Source of the DNA: Raffaelea ambrosiae
Lineage: Eukaryota; Ascomycota; Sordariomycetes; Ophiostomatales; Ophiostomataceae
NCBI GenBank assembly: GCA_002778195.1
Contig: PCDI01000004.1
Span: 2,250,418 to 2,314,417 of the forward strand
Length of the DNA: 64,000 nt
Direction of reading: 5' to 3'
Shown here in pieces: positions 25,601 to 37,755 of this stretch. A program made the translations under genes and the position numbers. The first letter of the stretch is position 1; the number at the start of each line of letters is the position of its first letter. The notes under the pieces are model-generated. The model did not search any database. It saw only the letters and a list, made by a program, of their open reading frames with translations, and had not been told where the DNA came from.

Positions 25601-26232
25601 ATACCAGGGTCGAATAGCCACGATGCACACCCGAGACAGCCTACGGCACTATGTAATACATAGTAACTAGGTCATAACTCAATGACACGTTGAAAGGAGG
25701 AAGAGATCCTGGGCTCCATTCTCAGTGACCTGGCTACCCGGCTCGGAAGAAAAAAATAGAATAAGAGACGGCCGTCCCGCGAAGCGAACCATGAAAAAAA
25801 AAGGGGGGGAGGGGGAGATAATACGCAACAGCACGGCTCAATACTAGGTAGTGTGACATTATACTATGTACGATAGGGCATTGCCTTAAGTCCATAGCGA
25901 TAGGCGGCTGCTCGTAGAACACACTCCCTCCCCTCCCGCCCCAAAACGGCGGACCCGTCCGCTTAAGTGAGCTGTTAATGGCTCCGTGCTCCTTTCAGCC
26001 TCGAACGATTCTGGGTAGATGATCTCATCTCGATGTTGTTGCGGGAGTGGGTTCTGGATCGTGCGGCAGAGCTTCGATAATACATACTATGCAATTGAAA
26101 GAATAGAAATAAAAATAACCCCCCCAAAAAGAAATGCCCAGAGGAAGAAACACACAATTTTAGTGGGCAACACTCCAAATACGATGAAAGTAATGATATG
26201 AAAAAAGATGGCCAGGACCAAAAATACATAGT

Positions 26233-26268
26233 AAAAATAAAAATAAAAATAAAAATAAAAATAAAAAA
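26233..26268. repeat. AAAAAT hexamer array
   Basis: About six tandem AAAAAT units. Similar A-rich hexamer arrays recur near 35660-35698 and 12052-12072. Confidence 0.85.
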
Positions 26269-26525
26269 GCGCACTGCTCACGGCGCTGCAACCCGCAAAC
26301 AACAAGATTTTTTGATTGACCTGGCAAAAGAAAAAAGAAAAAAAAATGGGAGGAGCCAATTTGCCCTCTCGAGGCAACTCGATGACGACGAATTTGTGTC
26401 GTCTACAGCAACAAACCAGCCAGGATTTGTGTGCCCTGTGCGGGCTTCCCCAACACATTGGACAGGCACAAGCTGTCAGAACCTTGCTGGCCCCCCCCTC
26501 ACTCTTCACACCCTCAATCAGATAA

Positions 26526-26560
26526 CTGCATAGTACTACATACTATGTAGTATGTAGTTA
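26526..26560. repeat. Palindromic TACATAGTA cluster
   Basis: Overlapping copies of ACTACATA and its complement TATGTAGT, separated by one base, form a perfect 8-bp stem hairpin near 26535-26551, with further half-sites on both sides. It is a dense example of a motif scattered through the intergenic DNA. Confidence 0.7.
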
Positions 26561-27715
26561 TGTCACAGACCTTGCTTCTTGCCGTTCACGACAGACAGAC
26601 CAGCCCCTTCTTAATTGGCTCTGGCCGGCCAAGACACAATGTCCGGTTCATTTATTCCCATGGAGAAGCCGTTGTCGTGTTGCGTAGAACAAATGCCGTT
26701 TCTGCTGCCCGACGGAGAGGGGCGAGGGGGGCGACAGAGACAGGCAAGACATGGCAGGATGTGGCAGGACATGCCAGCCATGCCAGAAACAAGAAACAAA
26801 CCAATGAGGCACATAGAACACACAAAACAGGCATACAGAGCAGGCACACAGGCTCACACACACGTAAGCACAAAAAAAAGAAGCTGTGGCCACCTGTTTG
26901 TGCTAGTGAGACCAACAAGAAAACCCAGCGTCAATTGCTCTCCCCTCTTCTTCTTCTTCCCGTTTTTTCTTTGCTTTTCCTTTCTTTCTTTCCCTTTTTG
27001 TCGCAATTGCCATCCAATGGGGATATCGCCATGTTTCACCTGCACCCTGCACCATCCCCTTGTCCATACACATCACAAGACCAACCCCATAAAGAGGGGG
27101 GTGCCAAGTGAAGAACCGCAGCGACATTGCAGTAAAAAAAAAGAAGGAAAGAAAAGAAAAAAAGGCGAGCACGGGACCACGATGTCTTGGTCGACACATC
27201 GTCTAATACTACTCGTACACACCTCGCCTTCCCCTCCCCTCCCTCCTTGTCGGCTCGAGGAAGCAGATCATATTTGCTTTTTCCGGTTAGCCGCGCTAAG
27301 CCTTCTTCTGTCAAACGAGCCAATTAGTGGATCATTGCTGGCGGTCTTTGCGTCTTTACAACAAAATGCATACGAGTAGGAACAATAAAACAATAGTATC
27401 GTGCTCAGACTGGCCTTTGTCGAAAGCCAGAAAAAAAACACCCCATGGACATGGTAACGCCATTTCATTGGCCTCGTGGTCCGTGCCGGAGGCGTGCGGG
27501 AAGGGCCCCCACTCTCTGTCTCTCTCTCTCGTACCCTTCTTTTTGTCTTTCTCGTCTGTGGGAGTATGCAGCTCGCGTCACTTTTACGCTTTGCTCTCAA
27601 CGCCGGAAGCCTACGGACATTTTGCCATCCTCCTCTGCGACTCTACCTACCTCATCTGCATTGCGTACCATAGCTGTCAGTTGTCTGGGACTCCATTTCC
27701 CCCGGACAAAGGACT

Positions 27716-27736
27716 GGACAGGACAGGACAGGACAG
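27716..27736. repeat. GGACA pentamer array
   Basis: Four tandem GGACA units. Confidence 0.85.
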
Positions 27737-29321
27737 CATACAAACGTGTCAAAAAATTAAACAGCTACTAGTAGTTGTCTTCTTACCCTCCGGTGGCAAC
27801 CAACCAGCGTTGTGTCTTGTCCCCTTTTCAAGTCCTGCTCTTCCATTTTAGGGCGGGACAATGTGACGACCTCTTTTTATTTATTTTTTATTTTTATATT
27901 ATTTTTATTTTTCGCCCAAACCTATTTTTGTAGCAAGCGTTTAGTATGCCTGACTCTCTCTTTTTTTTTTTTTCGTTTGCACGTGTTTTGCGACAAGCAT
28001 GCGCGAAGGAATGCTGGTTACAGAAAGGAAGCGCCCGAAAAAGGGTGGTTGAGTGTCTAAGTGTGTACATAGTAGAAAAATAGAGAGCAAGTTGGGGTTT
28101 TGTAACAAGCCAAACTGTTAGCTCTGCAGTGTAGGAATCCTCTGTCTTGAACGTGTTTCGCAAAGGCCCAGGATCTTGTCTTCTTTTTTTATTGGCCTGT
28201 TGGTTTCGTCTGCATGTCGATTGACTGCAAACACTGACTACTAGGCTACTACTCTTCAACTACTATTACTCGTAGGGGGCCTGGGCAGCAAGGGGTTTGG
28301 GGTGGAGGAGGTTTTTACACTGCCCTGCATCCTTCTTTTAGAGCGCATTCGTTATCTATCACTTTTCCTTTCCAAGCATCGTGTTGGGAAAGAAAGCAGA
28401 ATTGCATGACAGGAACGGAGGAACCTGTGTCAATGGGCTGTTTGTGCCGGCAACACATACCTCAGGAATCCCGAAAGTGGCTGAATGGATTCTGCCGTTG
28501 ACAAAAAGCATGTTTGTTTTACGTGTCTTCTTTTTTTCCATGTCTGCTCCCCTTTGGTAAATATTTGTACGGCTAGTTCCTACGATCCCGAGAGGGTGTG
28601 AAAGACGGTGGCTGGCCAAACAAACAGCAACAAGAGAAAGAGGGGGGGAAAAGAAAGGGAAAAAAGGAACACGCACACAAAAGGAAGTTACCAAAACAAG
28701 TTGCTGTTGCGGATCTCTGGCGATGCAAGGGAAACACATGGCTGGCCGGTGGTTCCGCTTGCCGGCCTGCTGCCTGTGTCTACGAGTACTAACTAGCTAT
28801 GCCTCTTTCTGTCTTTGGGGTAATATGGCTTCCCCCTCTTTCACAAGAGGACTTTCACAACACAAAAGAGAGATAACAAGCAGTGCAATCCTACCACGGA
28901 GTGTATTCTTTATTTTTTTTTCTGCAGGGAATCGTGGCAACACAAGAGGACTGGGACGGACGGCTCGGCAGACCAAATGAGCATGATAACTACATAGTAC
29001 TATTGGAAGTAGCCAGGTGCGGAGAACAAGACATACTACGGTACGAACATATATTATCATCGCACACACAAGCAGAAGGCTTGCGGTTGGTTCATGTTGC
29101 ATACGGGGGGGGGGGACTTCCCAGACATGCATGGCACGCGTGCCAGCCAGCCGAGCGCGAAGCAAGGAAACGGGCCACGACAGGCCAAGAGAATGACGAC
29201 ACGGACAAGTGAGGCAGCATAAAGCCCCCAAAGCTGCGAGGAAACTGACAGCCAGGATGAATGCAACGCCAACCCCCATGCTGCCAGTTTATCTGTGATA
29301 GGAAGTGCGTCTCTAAGAGAG

Positions 29322-29353
29322 AGCGCGCGCGCGTGTGTGTGTGTGTGTGTGTG
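29322..29353. repeat. GC/GT dinucleotide array
   Basis: A short (GC)n stretch runs into (GT)n, a potential Z-DNA-forming alternating purine-pyrimidine tract. Confidence 0.85.
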
Positions 29354-29620
29354 ATGTGTGATTCCTTCTTTCCCCTCTTCTGGTGTCTGTCTAGTCTCTT
29401 CTTGTTCTGCCTCGTCTTCTCTTTGTTTCGTATGCCTGCACGCCGCAACGCTGTCTCTCCGGGCTCTTCCCTCTCTTTTGCTTTTTCTGCCTTTGCTGTT
29501 AGCGCAGAAACACACAGTGGGATGCAATGCATGGCCTGCAGGCCCAAACAAAAAAAAGCAAACAGCGATAGCAAGGAACCAACTTGCATATCTGCATTGC
29601 ATGCGCCTTCACGGCCACAC

Positions 29621-29640
29621 ACCACCACCACCACCACCAC
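29621..29640. repeat. ACC trinucleotide array
   Basis: About seven ACC units, giving the His/Thr/Pro runs in translated frames. Confidence 0.85.
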
Positions 29641-29965
29641 ATGGGGGGAAAAAAGGGCACACACACCTTTTGGCCCAATCCAGGAGCTTGGCTGGGTTTT
29701 GCTTCCCCCCCCCCCGCGCAGGTCGTGGTAAAGCCTTCCTCTCTCGCTCCCTCCTTCGCTCGCTCGCTCGTTCTCGTAGGTGATTTCCCTACTTCTCGTT
29801 TTGGTGGCGCCTTGCCATGTGTGCTGGCCGCAATCTGTTGGACCTTTTTTTCTTTTCTTTTTCCTCTGGGCCAGATCTTATTTCCCCCTCAACGCCGAAG
29901 CGCACACACAAACAAACAAAAAAAAGTGGCCGGATGCCGTCGTGATTCTGGCCTGACCATCTGGT

Positions 29966-29990
29966 CCTTCTTCTTCTTCTTCTTCTTCTC
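29966..29990. repeat. TTC trinucleotide array
   Basis: About eight TTC units within a pyrimidine-rich stretch. Confidence 0.85.
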
Positions 29991-31728
29991 GCTTTCGCGA
30001 TCTCCGTCGTCCTCCATCTTCCCCTCATCTGTCCTCGCCTCGTCTAGCCTACCAGTCTACCAGTCTCTGCCTTACACAGGGAATCAGTCGTGTCCCCCCT
30101 TCTCTCGACCCTGTTATTCCCTTCGCATGAGACTAGTGCACTTGGAGACACCCCCTCCCCTCGCTTGGGACCATATGCAAAAGCCCACGGGAATGGCGGC
30201 ACCGGCGTCAGTCTGGTAGGAGTTATGAACGGAAGTTGCGTTGCAGTGCAGTTGTTCATATTCTGGGGGAGTTACCATAGTACAGGGGTGGCTGGCCCAG
30301 CATGCAGCCTTAGCGTGGTTTTCTTTTCCTCCTCCGTCGTTTCCCTTGCTTTTTTGGCTGTGTTTGCAGCTCTGGTTCTGGGGGCTTCCTTCTCCTGCGG
30401 CCTTGCTTTCGCTTCCCCCCCCCCTCTCTTTCCCTGACTCTGAGCTCTATTATTACTCTGTGCCTGCAACATTGTTTCGTTGCCCTTCGCCTCCCTGCGT
30501 GCTTGTCTCGTTGCATCCAATCCTCGCTTGGCTCATCTGTCATATTTCCTCTATCTTTATCATATTTCCTTTCCTGCTTTCACCAAAACAAACCGCATTG
30601 AAAGAGGTGGGAGAGAAGGAGAGGGACAACGCCGTCCTTGCACGTTCGTTTGTGTCTCGGGTCCTGTTGGCTCTATCGTGCCTGTTGCTTTACCCCCCTC
30701 CCACGCCATGCACACTGAGGTCTGGCTAGTACTATCTTCTATTATGCCTTTAGGCTCTCAACGCCGAAGGCACCGATTCTTAGCGTGACTAAAGACCGGT
30801 GGTCTAGTTAAGCGAAACCGACTGCTAAGCCAAGTCGCGCACGCTTGTGCCTATTGACTGTATTTTTTTTTCTCGATTTTTTTTTCTTCTCGATTTCGGG
30901 TGTCTTGCTGTGTATGGCAAAAGGGGGTCTGCAAGAAGCCCAAGACGATAGAAATGGCGTTCGAAAGGGAAGACAGGCTTGACCAGATCCGTATCTGATT
31001 TTGACAGTTTTGGTGATGATAGGCAGAGCAGCTGGAGAGAGAAGAGGAAAAAGAGGAAACGGGAAAAAAAAGGATGGCAACTGCCCAAAAGAGCAGGGGG
31101 GTGTGGCTTGAACAAAACCGGCCAATCACAGGGTAGAACTTACTCTCCACGATTTGTGCTCACACCCTATCGCCTTATTTCAGTGGGATTTAATATTTTA
31201 TTTTATTTTTACTTTTACTTTTATTTATTTTCGATTAAATTTATTTTTGCGCTATCCAACCCTCCCTGCCCATGCCGCCTTCACATTCCGCCCCCCGTGC
31301 CGTACATGCACGTCCTCTCCGGCCAAAGGCCATGAGGGAGGGCAAGACCAAGACGGACTGGGTTAAAGGGAAACAGAAAATGGGGAATAGCAATGGGAAC
31401 GAGATGAGCTGGGACAAACAGGCGAGAGACGAGAATTATCTCACCAAAATCTCACCAAAAGGTGCAGGAAGCGAATTCATTCTGCCATCTGGCCCGTGAG
31501 CAAGGTCGGCGACCACAGACCATTCGACAATCCATGGTTGCCCCTTCTTTCTTTTCCTTTCTGAGAAATGCATGCACAGGACAAGACTAGCCCGCTGCTA
31601 CGAGGAGGCGAAGACACGCCTGGGCACGCCTAGAGAAGGCTTCAGCTGCCTGAGCTAGGCCCGCGCGCCCTCATCACTACTGGATTGGGGAGGAGGTTGT
31701 TGGCAAAACTGTGCCTGTGCGTCTAGCT

Positions 31729-31792
31729 TGTGTGTGTGTGCGGTGTATGTGTGTGCGTGTGTGTGTGTGTGCGTGTGTGTGTGTGTGCGTGA
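31729..31792. repeat. GT microsatellite
   Basis: Interrupted (GT)n with GTGTGC variants over about 64 bp. Confidence 0.85.
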
Positions 31793-32741
31793 TTGCCGCC
31801 TTCTATTTGCGGAGAGTGAATGGCAAACAACACCGGGGCGACATGAGGATCGTCTTGTGGCCGACGCGGCCAGCTAGGTGCAGCATCGGATCTGGGAGAG
31901 CAATCAAGAAGCCGTGACCTGAATGGACAGAGCTGTCTCGGGTAGGTGCTGCATCCAACTGGTGGCTTGATCAGGTTGGTGACACAGAGTGCCCTACTAC
32001 ATAGTATGTACTATTATCCAACACTTTTTTGGGTCCCCAAGGAGGAGAGAACACAAAACAAGCACCAGAAAAGAAAAAGGGTAACCGCCTGATCGAATGC
32101 CAGGTACCGGAACCAGGGTAAAGAAAATGTGGGAAGAAATATGGGAACCAGAAGGATCCCAAAGATACAAGAAAAAATAGAATAGAGTGTTCGTAAGATA
32201 CTACGAGTAGTGAAGCAGGGCTTATCCTAAGGCCGAAGATGCAGGTCGCCGGTTTTGTCAGTCTTTTGGAGCTAATATTTTTGACACAGAAAGGACTTGC
32301 CCAGGCTGAGCTGGCCAGCTAGGCTGGCGAGCCAAGCTACTCGGGCTGTGCGGGCTCTAACATACGGCCGGTAGGCCTAAGGAGGTTCCCCAAAAAAACC
32401 ACCCCTAGGACAAAATCCAATGGTCCATTCAATATTGACCCTGGGCCAATCCCACGTTGAAAACGGCGTGTCGCCCAACCGAGAGAATTTGGAAAAGAAT
32501 GCATGCGGGCGTGTATTGAGGCGAGAGAAGAAAAATGCATGTAACTACTATGTAAGTTGTGCCCATTTTGCGCGGGTTCTCTCGACCGACCAATGGCGAT
32601 ACGCCGTGCAAACACACCACTCAAGGAGAGGGAGGACTCTGCAGCAAGCAAGGGGAACACCAGGCGGCGGCACGGCGTATCCAATTTACAAAGCTTGCTG
32701 TTGTTGGTCGGACGTTTTCGAGACACTGCAGCGGCATGGAA

Positions 32742-32815
32742 GGACAACGGGAAAAGCAAGGGAACAGCAAGGGAAGAGGAAGGGAACCCCAGGGGAACAC
32801 CATGGGAACACTGCG
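32742..32815. repeat. GGGAACA-type minisatellite
   Basis: Degenerate 10-12 bp units around GGGAACAGCAA, purine-rich on the + strand. Confidence 0.6.
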
Positions 32816-32995
32816 AGAGCGAGATGAAAAACGAAAGAAACAGAGCCAGAGATAAAAGACAAATGGCAGAAGAGGCCATTGACACAATTCCAAGAAGGGA
32901 TAAGAGGCAAAGATGCAAAAGCACACAGCCGAGAAGGCCCATCGCCTGATTCACACATACAGAGGCTGATGAGGCAGGACGACCGAAGGAATTGA

Positions 32996-33074
32996 GCCCA
33001 GCTTGCAGCCCAGCTTGCGGCCCAGCTTGCAGGCCCAGCTTGCCGCCCAGCTTGCCCAGCTTGCAGCCCAGCTT
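32996..33074. repeat. CCCAGCTT minisatellite
   Basis: Seven copies of a CCCAGCTTGCAG-like unit of 9-13 bp. On the minus strand one phase translates to repeats of Lys-Leu-Gly/Gln-Ala-Gly, which explains the striking peptide pattern in long open frames there. I do not regard those frames as genes. Confidence 0.88.
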
Positions 33075-33496
33075 TTTTGCAAAAATACGTGGCCCGGACC
33101 ACAGGCCTCGTCTGACAACCATTCTTTTGATTTGCTCTTGTCTTGGCTCTTTGAATAGACAGCCCCCACTTGACAAGACGTTTCTTCTTTGGTCCTTCCT
33201 TGGCCCTTGCTTGTGCTCACTGCGAGAACGTGCACTTGTTTTTGTCGCCCTTGCCTGGCTGCATCTCTTTGTCGCCCTTTGCACCGAACCATTCAATTGG
33301 TTTCAGAGGGGCGAAGGGAACCCTCCTTGGTCTTACAAGAAGTTCCTTGTTCCGTGTCCACATACAACAGAGATTTCACACATTCCAGGACCGGCAGGCC
33401 ACAGGTAGGCAGGCCACAGGCAGGCCAGAAAAGGCCCAGGACAAGACCGCGCCCTGCATAAGGCCAGCAATCGAGACGAACCACAGAAGACAGGTC

Positions 33497-33499
<3 letters not shown>

Positions 33500-33534
<35 letters not shown>
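33500..33534. repeat. CA dinucleotide array (about 17 units)
   Basis: A pure (CA)n run, the longest uninterrupted dinucleotide array in the window. Confidence 0.92.
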
Positions 33535-33538
<4 letters not shown>

Positions 33539-35971
33539 AAGGCTCGGAGACCTTTTGAGGCGGCCATGCAAGGGAGGAGACAGAAGGCTTTGACGAACGA
33601 CAAGCGAACGAGGAGCTGCCCGAAACAGGTAGTTGACCAGTTGGGAATTGACCTCGGGAGGAACCTCCAACGAAACCCTCGAATTGACTGACAGACGAAC
33701 GATTTTGCGGACAACGCAGAGGGAGATACGAGTACGGAGGTAGAGGGGAGGCACTATCGCTATAGAAAAGGAACCTCACATAAGACACACACCAGTTGAT
33801 AGGTCATTTTTTATCTTACCACTCGTGAAGAGCAAAACAGGCGTTGCCAGACCCCCCTCCCGCCCAGAGATAAAAGGGAAGGGCCCATTTTGCAGCAAAT
33901 TGGCCGAATGGGAAGCTGGCACCCCCACGCGGTTTGGGCTTGTGTGTATGAGCTTTGTGTGTGAGCGTGTGAGTGTGCGAGTGTGCATGCCAGTGGGCGT
34001 GGGAGGCCTATGCAACTGTGCTATGCCCGTTTTTGCCTGTTTCGTCCAGGCCACCTTGTTCCATTCCTGGTGAGGAAGCTTGGTTTGCTTGCCTCTGGCA
34101 GCTTGTGTCCTGTGTTTTCCCTCTTGTTGCAACCCACCCACACTGTCGTGTGTGAGATATCCGAGATACATACGGCCATTGATTGCCCATTGATTGCCCA
34201 TTGAGTGTCAGAGGTTGTCATACAGGCCTAGGTCATTTTTTTCTTCTAGCAATGCATTGGCCATCTCCTGGACAGTAAGATAGATGGGCAAACAAGCCCG
34301 CCGCCATTGTGCCCAGAGATGGCGGAGGAGGGGGGGGGGGGTGTTTTTTTCTTGCTGGTCCTTGCCAGGTTCTACCCGAAGACTCCATCATGGCTGCTGT
34401 GACGATCCGTGCTTTTTCCCCGAATGCTGAAGATGCCAAGGGAAGACACAATATGGTTGAGGAGAAAAATGCAAAAATTGACCGAGAAAATGCAATTGTC
34501 CAGTCGCCGTGAACATGGTCACAACATTGGGCCACAAGCAATTTGCCTCCTTCACGGATATGGCGCCATCCGGCTGTTCTCGGTGCAGGCAGTCACAGGG
34601 AGTTAAGGCGGCCACAGGCCACAGGCAAGAAATTTTTTTTTAGTCAGACAAAAAGTTAGTCATATTGCAGAGAGGGCGGGCAGAGCAAGGGACGCAAGAA
34701 AAAAAAACCATGGGGAAAAGGGGGGGGGGCGTGTGGGCGCTTCTACGGTGTAGAATTCTCAGGCCTTCTGTTTCTGGCAATGCACCACTTTCAGTGGACA
34801 ATGGAGCAATGGGCAAGCCCACAGACCCCATCGTCCAGCGCTGTAACCAGTCACGGCCCCCGCCTGTAGGAAACATTTTTCTGTGCGCTTTCCGTGAGTG
34901 TTCTGTGGGTTTCTACCCAAATCTGACAGCGTATCTTACCATTGAGCCCCAGAACTGGGCAGCATTGCTGGAGACAGCCCCGACTGCATCGCCGATGTCT
35001 GCAGGTCTCACAGAAAAAGTTTCTTACCTCCACACGACCAAGGCGTCTGTCTCTCTCTGTCTTCACCTCCTCTTCGCATGGGCATTTCAAAGGACCCATT
35101 CGTAAGATCGTGATCGAGAAACGTAACAGAAAAAAAAAACGAGTCCCGAGATGTTCCCTGTGGAGGCAGCATTCAGGGCAAAATGTGGGCAATGGCCAGT
35201 GTGGATGGCGTGGAAGGGCCATGCCGAATGGTGTGGTTGTGTGGTGCTATGGTGCGAGAACACGACAAGAAGGGGTCCGCCAGCCCGTTGGCCCTGGACT
35301 GTGTGGGCGTGTCAGAGAGCGCATGCGCATTGGCTGCGCTCGCTGTAGCGAGTATTAATATGTAGGGGGGGCCTGAGAGAAAAAATTTTACGTGGTTGTT
35401 TCTCCTGCGTCTGGCCTGCCAGTCTCAGGGCTCGCTGGGGGGGGGGGCCAGCACTCTGACTCATTAGGTCCACGCCCCTCCGGCCCGCCCATGCCTGTTC
35501 CCTTCTCTGCCCCAGACGACTGGAGAGAACCTGGCTGGGCTAGAAAGGAGGTACCCGCAGGGCGCTAGCAGGAGTGGGTCCTTGTTTTTTTCTTAGTTTT
35601 TTTCTCTCTCTTTGCTTCTCCAGCCAGCGCCAAAAGCAAACAAAGACCAAGATGGACCCGAATAAAAATAAAATAAAAATAAAAGTAAAAATAAAATCGA
35701 AACAGAAAAGCAGGCTAACGCCGAACCCACACCAGAAAAAGGTACGCTGGTCGTGCGTCACTCTTGGCCCGGCCTCGCCGCTTTTCGATACCTGCCCACT
35801 CCGTAGCGCTGAGGACAGTGAAGATTCAGATCAAAGAAGGGGGGGGGACGCCCTGGAAATACAGGTGAGATAGTGCCGTAATACACAGAAATGACAGCAA
35901 AACAGAGGCGAAAAGGTCGCCAAAAAGGAACGCCTTAAAGAGAGAACGAGCCTGGTGATCAATACCCACAG

Positions 35972-35994
35972 CCCCCCCCCCCCCCCCCCCCCCC
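35972..35994. repeat. C23 homopolymer
   Basis: Twenty-three consecutive C, about 1 kb upstream of the ECL1-like gene. The complementary G run could form quadruplex structures. Run length is likely to be inaccurate in the assembly. Confidence 0.9.
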
Positions 35995-36482
35995 AAGCCT
36001 GTCTAGCTCTCGTAGTCACCCGTGCACTCGCTCGCTCACGCAGCCAAACCTCAGTCACACTTTCTCACTCAGTGCCTCAGCAGTGTCCCCCAGTCAGTCT
36101 CGCTCTCACTCTCACGCTGCCGGCCTCGTCTGCACAGCGCCGATCTTCCCGTGCCAGTGCTGCTGCGTATTTTCTTCTTCGCTCTGCCTCGCACGCTGGG
36201 CCACCCATCCACCATGCCGGCACACCCTCCACCCCCAAATCAGAGAGATACGTACCTGGCCATACACGACATGCATATGGGTGGGTCAGTCTGGGAGAAA
36301 GTTAGAGGGGGGGGGTGTAGCCAAGACCTCCCAGAAGATGTGGGACGGGGGGGTACGACGCTAATCCATACGTTTTTGCATGCACCACGGTGTACATGGC
36401 ATTTGTACATGGTGCTCGTACCAGCTCTTGTATCATTGTGCAAGGATGGGCGTTTTGTGCGAATGACTCTCCAAACATACAA

Positions 36483-36981
36483 AATCGTTGCTCCTCCCAC
36501 CTCATCTGTCCTCCTCCTCACTTCTTCACTCTCTCAACATCACCAGCCTAGATCACACCTTGTCCCAACTTTGACTCTCTCTTTCTCTTCTTGTCTTCTC
36601 TTCTACTCTACCTGTTCACTTTACTCGTCCTCCTTCTCTTCTCTCCTTCTCATTCTCGCACGTCATACTATTTCCACTTCCACGACTCGACGTTCCTCTT
36701 GTTGCCAAACGACCTTCTTGTTGCCAGCAACGTCTATATATAATCTACTCGTCTCCCCAACTTGACACTTTTCTTTTTCACTTCTCTTCCAGCTCTCTTC
36801 TTGGTTGACTCATTCCTTACTTCAATCTTCTCGACCAACGCTCCGCCCATCTCTTGCCAACCAACGCCAAATCAACCACATCGTCGGCGGCAACGACTAA
36901 CAAGCGGCCTCCTGACGAACCTCGAACCTCGTTCTCTCAACTCTTTTCCCGACCTCTCCTGTAACCCCCTCCTCTCTCACA
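36483..36981 (+). promoter_or_regulatory. Long pyrimidine-rich leader and promoter of the ECL1-like gene
   Basis: About 500 bp ending at the start codon are dominated by C and T on the coding strand, with many CTTCTC and TCACT blocks. A TATA-like element TATATATAAT lies at 36735-36744, about 240 bp before the ATG. The tract is best read as promoter plus a long 5' leader. I cannot tell whether a leader intron is present. Confidence 0.5.
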
Positions 36982-37755
36982 ATGGCCTCTGATCTCGATT
37001 GGGTGCACACGTTCTGCCTGACCTGCGATCGGCAGACAGACGGTGCCACCTACTGCTCAGAATCGTGCCGCCTGGCCGACTACGAGGACACCGCATCGTC
37101 GACCTCCTCGTCCGGTCCCAACTCCCCGTCCTGGGCCTCGCCCTCGCCAGCCTACCCGTGGTCCCCTGCCACCGCCATGGGCCCATCAGCAACATCCACA
37201 GCAACCGGCCACCGCAAGTTCGTCCTGTCGCCGGCCTACGACTTCTCCAACCCACAACCGTACGGCTCGACACCAACCTTGTACCACGACAACTACTACT
37301 ACCGCCAGCACGGCAGCCACCACCACAACAACCACACCAGCTCCAGCAACCACCACCAGGCAGCAGGCGGCGCCCGTCGGCCACCAACAACAGCCACATC
37401 GCCGACAACAGCCGCCTACGGCGCGAACCACATGGCTCTCCCGCCCACTACCGCCGCAGCCACGACCGCGGGCGTGACCTACCACCACGTCATCTCGCCG
37501 TCGAGCTCCCAGAGCAGCCTCAGTTCCATGCGGAGCAACACCAGCCTGGGCGCTGTCGGTGCTCTGAGTGCCCTAAGCGCCTTTGCCACCGGCGGCTCGG
37601 GCTACCTCTACAACAGCGCCCACCTGGCCGGCTCCTCAGCATCCTCGCCTAACGACGACCTCTCGGGCAAGGCACGCAGCGAACTACGCAAGTACGCCAG
37701 CTCTCTCGAGCAGTGCAAGCTGCAGCGGCAACTCCTCCGCCGGCGGTCGTGCTAG
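36982..37755 (+). CDS. ECL1-family (lifespan/stress) zinc-motif protein
   Basis: The single-exon frame encodes 257 residues. The first ~35 residues carry the zinc-binding signature of the Ecl1 family (extender of chronological lifespan): W7, then C12, C15, C25 and C29 in FCLTCDRQT and YCSESCRLADYE. Fission yeast Ecl1-type proteins are small zinc-sensing factors that affect chronological lifespan and stress responses. Filamentous ascomycetes have longer homologues with this N-terminal motif and a low-complexity body. Here residues about 38-200 are rich in Ser, Thr, Pro, His, Tyr and Ala. A conserved-looking tail (ELRKYASSLEQCKLQRQLL, then RRRSC) follows. The start is the first ATG after the pyrimidine-rich leader. 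The gene stands alone in some 40 kb of otherwise gene-poor DNA. Family assignment is by motif recognition and the exact function is inferred. Confidence 0.8.
   Translation: MASDLDWVHTFCLTCDRQTDGATYCSESCRLADYEDTASSTSSSGPNSPSWASPSPAYPWSPATAMGPSATSTATGHRKFVLSPAYDFSNPQPYGSTPTLYHDNYYYRQHGSHHHNNHTSSSNHHQAAGGARRPPTTATSPTTAAYGANHMALPPTTAAATTAGVTYHHVISPSSSQSSLSSMRSNTSLGAVGALSALSAFATGGSGYLYNSAHLAGSSASSPNDDLSGKARSELRKYASSLEQCKLQRQLLRRRSC

Larger units (their letters stand above)
21587..36482. other. Gene-free low-complexity region (about 15 kb)
   Basis: No protein-coding gene is supported on either strand. The region is rich in A, T, C and G runs (for example G16 at 24281-24296, A20 at 25513-25532, C11 at 29705-29715), dinucleotide and trinucleotide arrays and dispersed TACTCGTA, TACATAGTA and TATCTTAC motifs. 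Frames up to about 370 codons (such as 21291-22406 and 32337-33296, both -) are stitched from repeats and lack domains. No transposase, reverse transcriptase or integrase motif is visible. Confidence 0.55.

Noticed and set aside
30730..30840. Possible tRNA-like segment near 30.8 kb
   Set aside because: I could not form a cloverleaf with a proper T-loop and anticodon stem; a tRNAscan-SE run would decide.
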